A stretch of DNA of 64,000 nucleotides from UBA1366 sp047602575 (GTDB taxonomy: Bacteria; Bacillota; Clostridia; Oscillospirales; Ruminococcaceae): assembly GCA_047602575.1 (NCBI GenBank), contig JASGGY010000007.1:372001-436000 (forward strand), written 5' to 3'. The position numbers and the translations under genes are program-made. The stretch's first letter is position 1. Each line of letters begins with the position of its first letter. A model generated the notes under the pieces. The model did no database searches. It was given only the letters and a program-made list of their open reading frames with translations, and had not been told where the DNA came from. Positions 8,176 through 15,800 of this stretch are shown in pieces.

Positions 8176-9213
8176 ATGGAGTTTCAGAAACCGGAGCGGC
8201 TGAAGAAAGGCGACAGGGTGGCGGTGGTGAGCCTGTCGTCGGGGATTTTGGGAGAAGCACCGTTTTTACATAAGCTGCGAATTGCAGAGCGGCGGCTGGC
8301 GGAGGAATTCGGGCTGGAAACTGTGGTGATGCCGCATGCGCTCAAGGGCGCTGACTTTGTCGCCGCGCATCCGGCGCTGCGCGCAAAGGATCTGACGGAC
8401 GCGTTTGCGGACGAACGCATCGCGGCGGTGTTCTGCGCCATCGGCGGGGACGATGCGATCCGGACGCTGCCCTTTGTGGATTATGAAATACTACGGCGCA
8501 ACCCCAAGATTTTCATGGGGTATTCCGACAGCACGGTGAACCATTTCATGATGCACAAGGCGGGGCTGGTGTCTTTTTACGGTCCGTGCGTGATGTGCGA
8601 GTTCGGCGAGTATGTCCGGATGCCGGCGTATACAGTGAACGCGGTAAAAAGCCTGTTGTTTGGCGACTCTGCGGGCTATGAAATCGCGCCCAGCCCCGTC
8701 TGGTCTGACGACTGGATTCCGTGGGACGAATCCAATCAGGGCAAGGAATACCGCTACAAGCCCGATCAACGCGGCTATGAGCTGTTACAGGGGAGCGGGA
8801 TTGTCAGCGGGCCGCTGATGGGTGGCTGCTTAGATGTGCTGCCGATGCTGCTCGCGACGCCGCTGTGGATTCCGGCGGCGGACTGGGCGGGGGCGATTTT
8901 GTTTCTTGAAACCAGCGAGGAGAAGCCCAATCCGAATCTGTTTACGTACATCCTGCGAAATTTCGCGGCGCAGGGGATTCTGCGGCGTTTGAGCGGCATT
9001 GTTATCGGTAAGCCGCAGGGCGAGGTTTATTACGAGGAATACAAGCAGGCGATTTTACAGGTGGTCGCGCGGGAGGAGGGGCTTTCGCTGCCGGTGCTGT
9101 ATAACGTCAATTTCGGGCACGCGCGCCCGAATGGGGTGATTCCGATGGGTGTGACGGCGCAGCTTGACTGTGGGGCGAAAACGCTGCGACTTCTGGAATC
9201 CGCGGTTTTATAA
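8176..9213 (+). CDS. S66-family peptidase (LD-carboxypeptidase / MccF-like)
   Basis: A 345-residue serine peptidase. The nucleophile lies in MGYSDSTVNHF (about residue 117), the acid in FLETSEEKP, and the histidine in VNFGHARP, giving the Ser-Glu-His triad of family S66. Family members either trim murein tetrapeptides (LdcA) or cleave and inactivate microcin-C-type peptide-nucleotides (MccF). There is no signal peptide, so it acts in the cytoplasm. The start at 8176 has GGAG 8 nt upstream; a longer frame from 8116 would overlap the ABC ATPase gene. Its place between an ABC transporter and a two-component system favours antibiotic self-protection or wall recycling under stress; the substrate is not predictable. 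Confidence 0.88.
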   Translation: MEFQKPERLKKGDRVAVVSLSSGILGEAPFLHKLRIAERRLAEEFGLETVVMPHALKGADFVAAHPALRAKDLTDAFADERIAAVFCAIGGDDAIRTLPFVDYEILRRNPKIFMGYSDSTVNHFMMHKAGLVSFYGPCVMCEFGEYVRMPAYTVNAVKSLLFGDSAGYEIAPSPVWSDDWIPWDESNQGKEYRYKPDQRGYELLQGSGIVSGPLMGGCLDVLPMLLATPLWIPAADWAGAILFLETSEEKPNPNLFTYILRNFAAQGILRRLSGIVIGKPQGEVYYEEYKQAILQVVAREEGLSLPVLYNVNFGHARPNGVIPMGVTAQLDCGAKTLRLLESAVL

Positions 9214-9224
9214 GGGGGGATACG

Positions 9225-9899
9225 GTGACGGACATTCTCATTGTTGAGGACAATCGGGAAATCGGGGGGCTGCTGCGCGATTTTCTCAAAGCGGCGGGGT
9301 ATACGGTGCGGTTTTGCGAAACCGGCGAGGCGGCGCTCGCCGCTTTTGAAAGCGAGGGCGCGCGGTTGGTGGTGCTTGACGTCATGCTGCCGGGCATGGA
9401 CGGGCTCGCGGTCTGTCGGAAGCTGCACGCGCAAAGTGCCGTGCCGATTCTCATTGTCAGCGCAAAAACCGCCAAGGAGGACAAGCTTAGCGGGCTTGTG
9501 CTGGGTGCGGATGATTACATCGAAAAGCCGTATGACATTGACATTCTGCTGGCGAAAATCGCGGGAATTTTCCAGCGCCGGTATGACGGCGGGGTGCTGG
9601 AATGCGGCGATCTGAAAATCGACAAGGCGCGCCGTGCGGTTTTCAAAGACGGTGCGGAGCTAAAAATGACAACGAAGGAATTCGAGCTGCTGCTGCTTCT
9701 GGCGGAAAACCGTGGCAAGGTGATGAACAAGGAGCTGCTCTTTAACCGCATCTGGGGCTTTGACAGCTGCTCCGAGCCGCAGACGCTGACGGTTCACATC
9801 AAATGGCTGCGCGAGAAAATCGAAGCCGACCCCCGCCATCCTGTGCGCATCGCCACGGTCTGGGGCGTGGGCTATCGCTTTGAGGACGGTGGACAATGA
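9225..9899 (+). CDS. OmpR/PhoB-family response regulator
   Basis: A 224-residue regulator. The receiver (1-120) has the acidic pocket EDN, the phospho-acceptor Asp in VLDVMLPGMDG and the Lys in EKPYD. The C-terminal winged helix (about 128-222) carries the family motif TTKEFELLLLLAEN and the end motif TVWGVGYRFE. It starts with GTG preceded by AAGGGGGG. Eleven nucleotides separate it from the S66 gene, and its stop overlaps the kinase start (ATGA). It probably controls its own operon through the 11-bp-period repeat at 4948-4964. Confidence 0.95.
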   Translation: MTDILIVEDNREIGGLLRDFLKAAGYTVRFCETGEAALAAFESEGARLVVLDVMLPGMDGLAVCRKLHAQSAVPILIVSAKTAKEDKLSGLVLGADDYIEKPYDIDILLAKIAGIFQRRYDGGVLECGDLKIDKARRAVFKDGAELKMTTKEFELLLLLAENRGKVMNKELLFNRIWGFDSCSEPQTLTVHIKWLREKIEADPRHPVRIATVWGVGYRFEDGGQ

Positions 9900-11140
9900 A
9901 AAGCTTTTACCGCTGGGCTGTGGCGGTCGCCGCGGTATTTGTGCTGCTTGCGCTGTCGGCGAATCTGGCGTTGTCGGGCGTTTTCACAAAGGACAGCGGG
10001 CGGGCTTACCGCGTGGAAATCAACCGCGCGGTAAAAGCGCTTGCGCAGAACGGCTTGGACGGCGTTGATTTGTCCGCATACGACTGCATTACCGCGATTG
10101 TTCCAAAAGGAAATGCCGGAGACGAGTTCTACGCGGGCGGGTCGCAGGATTATGTCATTCGCCAAGCCGGCGGGGAAACCTATCGCATTGAATACGAGGC
10201 ACAGGGCGGCGGCGCGCAGAAACGGGCGCGGCTGGTGCTTAATTTCGCGCTGGGCGGGGCGTTTGCGGTGACGGGCGCGCTGCTGCTTTTTGCGCGCGCA
10301 AAGCTGCTCAAGCCGTTCGACCGCCTGCGCAACGTACCCTATGAGCTTTCAAAGGGCAATCTGACCGTTCCGCTGAAAGAGGGCAAGAGCCGGTTTTTCG
10401 GGCGCTTTGTGTGGGGAATGGACTTGCTGCGTGAGAATCTTGAGGAAACGCACGTGCGGGAGTTAAAGCTGCAAAAAGATAAAAAGACGCTGGTCCTGTC
10501 CGTTTCGCACGACATCAAAACGCCGCTGTCGGCGATCAAGCTTTACGCGAAAGCCCTCACGCACAACCTCTATGCCGATCGCGCGCGCCAGACGGAAATC
10601 GCGCAGGCAATCGATGGCAAAGCGGATGAAATCGAGCGCTTTGTCGCACAGATCATTCAGGCATCCGGCGAGGATTTCACGGAGCTTTCGGTCAACGCGG
10701 GCGAGTTTTATCTGGCGGCGCTCATCGCGCGCATCGATGCGTTTTATGCGGAAAAGCTGGCACTTCTGCACATCCGCTGGCGGGTCGGCGCGTGGGAAAA
10801 CTGCCTGCTGGCGGGGGATCTGGAACGCGCGGTGGAGGTTTTGCAGAACCTCATCGAAAACGCGGTCAAATACGGCGACGGGCGGGAGATCGCGCTTCGC
10901 TTTACCGACGAGGAAAACTGCCGTCTGATCACGGTGGAGAACACGGGCGTGCCGCTGAACGCCAACGAGATGGATCACATTTTCGATCTGTTCTGGCGCG
11001 GCTCAAACGCGGGCGCGAACGCGGGCAACGGGCTGGGGCTTTACATCTGCCGGCAGCTGATGGTAAAAATGAACGGCGGAATTTTCGTGCGCACCACGGC
11101 GGAAACCACGTGCGTGACGGTGGTTTTCCCGCGGGCATAG
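9896..11140 (+). CDS. Sensor histidine kinase
   Basis: A 414-residue membrane kinase. TM1 is at about 5-27, followed by an extracytoplasmic segment of about 75 residues. TM2 is at about 108-130, followed by a HAMP-like linker. The HisKA box SVSHDIKTPLSAIKL has the phospho-accepting His near 204. The ATPase domain shows the N-box NLIENAVKYG and a G-rich GNGLGLYICRQL motif. The start overlaps the regulator stop. It is the cognate sensor of the regulator encoded at 9225 and the last gene of the transporter operon. The short sensor loop could bind ligand directly or couple to the permease. Confidence 0.95.
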   Translation: MKSFYRWAVAVAAVFVLLALSANLALSGVFTKDSGRAYRVEINRAVKALAQNGLDGVDLSAYDCITAIVPKGNAGDEFYAGGSQDYVIRQAGGETYRIEYEAQGGGAQKRARLVLNFALGGAFAVTGALLLFARAKLLKPFDRLRNVPYELSKGNLTVPLKEGKSRFFGRFVWGMDLLRENLEETHVRELKLQKDKKTLVLSVSHDIKTPLSAIKLYAKALTHNLYADRARQTEIAQAIDGKADEIERFVAQIIQASGEDFTELSVNAGEFYLAALIARIDAFYAEKLALLHIRWRVGAWENCLLAGDLERAVEVLQNLIENAVKYGDGREIALRFTDEENCRLITVENTGVPLNANEMDHIFDLFWRGSNAGANAGNGLGLYICRQLMVKMNGGIFVRTTAETTCVTVVFPRA

Positions 11141-11216
11141 CGATTTGGCAGATTACACAAATCATAGCGGCGATTTACGACAAATTATAGAATAAGCGCT
11201 TTTTTTGAAAAATAGC

Positions 11217-11245
11217 TTGACAACACGCTCAGAATGGTATATAAT
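11217..11245 (+). promoter_or_regulatory. Strong sigma-A promoter of tRNA-Met/tRNA-Glu
   Basis: Perfect consensus TTGACA, 17-nt spacer and TATAAT, 14 nt before the tRNA-Met 5' end. It is typical of stable-RNA transcription. Confidence 0.9.
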
Positions 11246-11259
11246 AATTAAGTCGCTAT

Positions 11260-11336
11260 GGCGGTATAGCTCAGTTGGCTAGAGCATTCGGTTCATACCC
11301 GGAGTGTCACTGGTTCAAATCCAGTTACCGCTACCA
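11260..11336 (+). tRNA. tRNA-Met (anticodon CAT)
   Basis: A 77-nt cloverleaf with encoded CCA. The acceptor GGCGGTA pairs with TACCGCT (G-U at the first pair), the anticodon loop is TTCATAC, and the T-arm has GGTTCAAATCC. A paired first acceptor position suggests an elongator rather than an initiator tRNA. tRNA-Glu follows after 5 nt in the same transcript. Confidence 0.95.
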
Positions 11337-11341
11337 GTTCA

Positions 11342-11416
11342 GGCCCGTTGGTCAAGAGGTTAAGACACCGCCCTTTCACGGCGGAATCATGGGTTCAATT
11401 CCCGTACGGGTCACCA
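11342..11416 (+). tRNA. tRNA-Glu (anticodon TTC)
   Basis: A 75-nt tRNA with encoded CCA. The acceptor GGCCCGT pairs with ACGGGTC, the anticodon stem CCGCC/GGCGG encloses loop CTTTCAC, and the anticodon is TTC. The last 13 nt (GTACGGGTCACCA) recur at 12523-12535, which marks this gene as an integration site. Confidence 0.96.
11404..11416 (+). repeat. Left attachment-like repeat (tRNA-Glu 3' end)
   Basis: GTACGGGTCACCA, the last 13 nt of tRNA-Glu, identical to 12523-12535. Confidence 0.6.
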
Positions 11417-11420
11417 GAAG

Positions 11421-11470
11421 TCTCCAGTAAGTGCTGTCAAGATTTGATAGCGGTTTCTGGAGATTTTGTT
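11421..11470 (+). terminator. Terminator inside the mini-island, after tRNA-Glu
   Basis: Nested stems TCTCCAG/CTGGAGA and GCTGTCAA/TTGATAGC followed by a T-rich tract. It ends the tRNA transcript 5 nt after the CCA. Confidence 0.75.
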
Positions 11471-11572
11471 TTTGTAAGAATTGTACTTATTTTTGTTAAG
11501 TGTTACAATAAAGAAAATACAATGTCTGACTATTATAAGTCTTTAAGGATGCAGAGGAGGGGAAAATGTTAT

Positions 11573-12400
11573 ATGATTTATTTGAATCGTTTTACATTTC
11601 CAAGTGATAAAGAAATGGACGTTAGATTTGGCTCGTCATATCCATATGGCGTATTATCATTTTGTCTTACAGAAATTAAATTTGAGTCCATGACAATTTT
11701 ATATGGCAACAACGGTTCAGGCAAAACAACAGCACTAAATATAATCGCAGAAAAATTGAAAATAAATCGTGATTCAATTTTTAATCAATCAAATGATTTC
11801 CCTGAATATGTGAATGTGTGTAAAGCAGATATTCAAAATAAAATACCTGAGAATAGCAGAATTATTACGAGCGATGACGTTTTTGATTATATGTTGGAAA
11901 TGCGATGTTTGAATAATGGCATTGATCTTAAAAGAGAAGATATTTGTCAAGAGTATCTGGATGCGAAGTATTCCCATTTTCAACTAAAGTCAATTGCGGA
12001 TTATGATGAACTCAAAAAAGTTACGAAAGCTCGAAGCAAAACACAGACACAGTTTGAAAAAAGCAAATTGATTGGCAATGTAATTGAATACTCAAATGGT
12101 GAAAATGCGTTTAGATATTTTACTGAAAAGATAGGCGAACAAGGATTATATATTTTAGACGAACCTGAAAACAGTCTCTCACCAAACAAACAGTTGGAAT
12201 TAAAGAAATTTATAGAAGATTCTGCGCGATTTTTTGGCTGCCAGTTTATTATTTCAACTCATTCACCATTTTTGCTTTCGATGCAGGGAGCAAAAACATA
12301 TGATCTTGATGAAAGACCTGCAAAAGTAAAACAATGGACAGAGTTAGAGAATGTACGTATATACCGTAATTTTTTCAAGTTAAATGATAATAAATTTTAA
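11573..12400 (+). CDS. COG3910-like AAA/ABC-type ATPase, function unknown
   Basis: A 275-residue ATPase of the SMC/ABC head type. It has Walker A YGNNGSGKTTALN near residue 45, a signature-like YSNGENAFRYF, Walker B LYILDEPENSLSP followed by a D-loop, and an H-loop in FIISTHSPFLL. These features and the spacing match the predicted-ATPase family COG3910. There is no nuclease or TOPRIM domain. The start at 11573 follows GGAGGGG at 11556-11562; ATGs at 11522 and 11548 are alternatives. Codon use is AT-rich, unlike the neighbours, and the gene sits alone between repeats of the tRNA-Glu end, which indicates horizontal acquisition. Some small single ATPases of this kind act in phage defence, but nothing here proves that. 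Confidence 0.85.
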   Translation: MIYLNRFTFPSDKEMDVRFGSSYPYGVLSFCLTEIKFESMTILYGNNGSGKTTALNIIAEKLKINRDSIFNQSNDFPEYVNVCKADIQNKIPENSRIITSDDVFDYMLEMRCLNNGIDLKREDICQEYLDAKYSHFQLKSIADYDELKKVTKARSKTQTQFEKSKLIGNVIEYSNGENAFRYFTEKIGEQGLYILDEPENSLSPNKQLELKKFIEDSARFFGCQFIISTHSPFLLSMQGAKTYDLDERPAKVKQWTELENVRIYRNFFKLNDNKF

Positions 12401-12522
12401 TATTATACCTTTATTTTATAAAAATCTGATTGCTTTACACATTGAACACATTGACTCACATATAAACCCAAATTAATTTCAAATAATCTTCCAATTCAAA
12501 ACAGGGGTAGAGATAGTTCCGG

Positions 12523-12535
12523 GTACGGGTCACCA
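12523..12535 (+). repeat. Right attachment-like repeat (copy of the tRNA-Glu 3' end)
   Basis: Exact copy of the 13-nt tRNA-Glu end; the bases before it diverge from the T-arm, so it is not a full tRNA gene. Confidence 0.6.
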
Positions 12536-12539
12536 AAGC

Positions 12540-12584
12540 AAAAGTCCGCAAACTGTGCAACCTACAGTTTGCGGACTTTTATTT
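12540..12584 (+). terminator. Strong Rho-independent terminator
   Basis: Perfect 16-nt arms (AAAAGTCCGCAAACTG and its complement) around a 9-nt loop, then a T-rich tail. It is probably the ancestral terminator of the tRNA-Met/tRNA-Glu operon, and it also ends the ATPase transcript. Confidence 0.85.
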
Positions 12585-12670
12585 TTATGGTTTCGTACAA
12601 TGCGCAATATCGTTTTTTATGACAAAATGTATGGTATCTGCGCGCGATGACACAGGCTGATTTGGGCATC

Positions 12671-12702
12671 AAAAAACCGGAAGCGATCGCTTCCGGTTTT
12701 TT
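12671..12702 (-). terminator. Bidirectional terminator for the surface-protein operon
   Basis: A near-perfect palindrome AACCGGAAGCGATCGCTTCCGGTT flanked by A and T runs, so it works on both strands. It lies just after the stop codon of the 50-aa peptide on the minus strand. Confidence 0.8.
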
Positions 12703-12711
12703 TCGTTTTAT

Positions 12712-12864
12712 TTAGCCGAGTCCGCCCCAGCCGTTTGTCGTGTCGCCGTCGTCGTTGTCGTCGTCGAAAATCGTAAAGCCGTTCGGTCCGGATTCGTCGG
12801 CAATGGTTTCTTCCAACAAAAACGCAAGTATGTCAAGTTCAGGCGCTTGGTACGTCTTTTTCAT
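12712..12864 (-). CDS. 50-aa acidic Gly-tailed small peptide
   Basis: A 50-residue open frame that starts MKKTYQAPELDILAF and ends with an Asp/Gly-rich tail (DDDNDDGDTTNGWGGLG). A ribosome site AAAGGA lies 7 nt before the ATG, and the gene is followed at once by a terminator. It lies 35 nt after the stop of the 1514-aa surface protein and should share its transcript. From memory, small proteins beginning MKKxYxxP with acidic or Gly-rich tails are frequent in gut Clostridia and often sit beside secreted proteins; their function is unknown. The acidic, glycine-ended tail could suggest a modified-peptide precursor, but no modification enzyme is nearby. It may equally be a plain small intracellular protein. 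Confidence 0.7.
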   Translation of the reverse strand: MKKTYQAPELDILAFLLEETIADESGPNGFTIFDDDNDDGDTTNGWGGLG

Positions 12865-12899
12865 AAGCTCGTCCTTTCATTCTTCCTTCGTTTTGTTGG

Positions 12900-15800
12900 T
12901 TAGGTTTCGTGCGGGAAGCCATTGTCGGTATAGGCTTTTAAGTCGTCAAGGTTCACGGTGATCACCGCGGTGTAGGTTGTTTTCTCGCCGACAGTGTAGT
13001 ATGCGCGGACGTAGAGCAGACCGGTCAGCTGTTCGGCAGTGAATGTTCCGGGAACATAGGTGATGAAATAAGCCGTATCCTCCGTATCGGTGTACGCATC
13101 GGGGTAAATCGTATTCCCTTCGTTGATGATGGATTCATATGCACTTGTGGCTTTGAGCGGCGTGCCTGCATTGCGGTTGGGCGCAGTGTTGGTTTTTGAG
13201 GCAAAGAAGCCGGTTTCGATGCTGGCGGCAGCCAGGTCATCCTTGTCAATCTCGGACACATAGCGCAGGGAATAGGTGCCGTTGCCGTTGTCCTTCATCT
13301 GAACGCCGACCATCGTGACGGGGGCGGTTGGGGTATAGCCGCAATACAGGGCATACCTGCCGTTTCCCATATTGATGAGGTAGGTATTCACATACAAATC
13401 ATTTTCCAGCTCAAGAAGTCCGTCTGCGCCTGCAACGGAAAACAGATCAAAAGCGTAAGAATTGTTTGTCAATAAACCGTTTAAGGTGTATCCATCGTTG
13501 AGTTTAAAAATGATTCCCAACACATTGGTGGAATTGCGTTCAAATTTGTCGGGGACTACCCCAAAATCGCTAGAATTCTCCTGCGCTTGCAGCCATTGCA
13601 TGGATTCAATGGTATACTGGCTGCTCGGGCTTGCGGTTGTGTCGGGAACAGCGCCCGTCATAACGGGATCAATGCCCTTGATGGTGAAGTCGGTGACTTG
13701 CTGTGCGGGCGGCGTGATGATATAGCTGATTGTAACGGTACCCTGCGCTTTGTTTTTTCCGGTAATGATTACGAGCGCTTCTCCGACGGCATTGTTGTTC
13801 TGATAGGTGATAGTGATGTCGTCCGCGGTGCTGAGCGCGGAATCAAAGATCGATCCGTAGACCAATTCCGGCTCAACCGCCGTGCCGTCATAGGGGTAGC
13901 TGTCCGTTTCTAACCAGATGTCATTGTCCGTGATGGTATAGGGGACAATCTGGAAGGTTTTTACGATTGTTCCGGTGTAGTTGTTGATGCCGGTGATGGT
14001 GGCGGTTGCCGTACCGACTTCGGTGTTGTTTTCATAAGTGACGTCAAAGTCCGCTGTCGCAACCAGGGGAACGGAATTTAGGGTCACTGTTGCGCTCGGC
14101 GTTTTTGGCATACCGCTGTAATTGTAAGACATTGTATCTAAGTCAGCGGTTGCGCCGTCAATGGATATGGGGTTGATGGTCAGTGTTGTTGAGCCGGAAA
14201 CGGCAGCGTAGTTACTGTTCGTGATTTTGTAGTAAATCGTATGCGTTCCCGCTGTGTAGAAGGATGGGCTTGTGGTGGTGTAGGTACCGTTTTGTGTTGT
14301 TGAATAAGTAATGGTGCTACCGATGGGAGCTGTGATGGTGATGTCGTGCGACCAGCCGTCAAAGTCTACGGAGTCGTTGTAGATGGTGACAGGCATCGGT
14401 ATTTCGGTGGGTGTGATCTCAAAAGTTTTATCAAACGTCATGCCGTCGAGTCCGCCGTTGTGAAGGGTGACGTGAACGGTAGCAGTTCCCGCATCGATGT
14501 TATCGGAATAGGTCACGGTATAATACGGATCGGCTTGGATGATCGTGTCCTGATCCAGATAATAGAATTTCACGCCGTTGACTCTAAGCGTTGAAAACAG
14601 GGGTTCGCACGGCTCGCCGCTGTAAACAAAGCTTGACTGAGAAAGCTTGATGGTCGCTGTTTCAAACCGCGCGTAGAGGTCGGTGTCTATAGGGATCTCA
14701 TTGGTGGCGGCGTCAAAATGTTGCGTCAGACCTTCGTCGTAATACCAGCCCACGAATACTTTTCCCGCTACAACCGGGTCGGCGGGCAGGGGCGTGTATG
14801 CGCCGGTGGGGATGTAATAAACCGTTGTTTCGGGTGTTGCGCCGGCAGCGTGAAACGTCACCGTGACGGGGTAGCCGAACGTCGGATACGATCCGGCATT
14901 GTATACCCATGAATTATTTGTGGAAAACAGTGTGTTCTTGTTTGTCTGCAGGGTTGTCGCGAACGCTGGGGCTTGCATCTGCGCGGTGGTGAGCTTTTCG
15001 CAGTTGGTTTGGTTGAAGGAAGAAAGCCCATCGATGCTTCCATACTCCGGTAAATCCGCGAGGGTCGTGTTGAAATAACAGTCGGTTAAATTAACATGGG
15101 TCGGATAATCCGTCTGCGAGGTGAAGATATTTCCGATATAGCCGCCCTTTGTTGTGCCGTTAATCAGGGCGGAGGAATAGCAGTTTCTGATTGTTAATGG
15201 ATCTGTGTAGAAAGTGCCGCCGATTCCGCCCGCATTCTGCGGGGAGCTTGCCAGCCCAATATTACCGGTATTGTAGCAGTTGTTGAGTGCAGCTGTGCTC
15301 GAACCCATGCCGAAAATACCGCCGATTGCATTAACGCCGTTGACGGCTGCGTGGTTTGCGCAGTTTTGAATGGTGGCCGACGCGAGTACAAAGCCGACAA
15401 TTCCGCCGGTAGTACTATAGTCGCCGCCGGATGAAACGGTAGCGTTATTGGTACAGTTGTTCACAGAGCCGCCGTACAGATCGCCGACGATTCCACCGGT
15501 ATTGTTGTTGATGTAGTCGACTGTATTGATTTTGCCCGACACCGTACAGCCGGATATGGTATAAAAGCTGCTCAAGCCGACGATTCCGCCGTTTTGCATA
15601 CCGGAGAACACGCTGGCGTTGTCGATTGTCAGGTCAATGTCTTTGATGACGCTCGCATTGCTGCCGTAATTCCAAGAAGCCTTGCCGAACAAGCCGACCG
15701 CATAATTGGCTAAATAATCATCGCTTGTTCCGGTGAGGCGCTGGATGTTCATGTTGCTGATCATATAATTTCCGCCGTCAAAATAGCCGGTGAAATAAGC

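Larger units (their letters stand above)
11404..12535 (+). mobile_element. Mini-island inserted at the tRNA-Glu 3' end
   Basis: The segment from the tRNA-Glu 3' end to a second copy of GTACGGGTCACCA holds a single AT-rich gene (COG3910-like ATPase) unlike the GC-rich flanks. The second repeat is followed within 4 nt by a strong terminator that would suit the tRNA transcript, as if the insertion had separated the tRNA from its original terminator. No integrase, excisionase or relaxase is present, so it would be a non-autonomous or decayed element. The boundaries are visible; the mobility is inferred. Confidence 0.55.

Noticed and set aside
12523..12535. A second, degenerate tRNA-Glu gene
   Set aside because: Only the final 13 nt match; upstream sequence has no T-arm, anticodon arm or acceptor partner, so an attachment-type repeat is the better reading.
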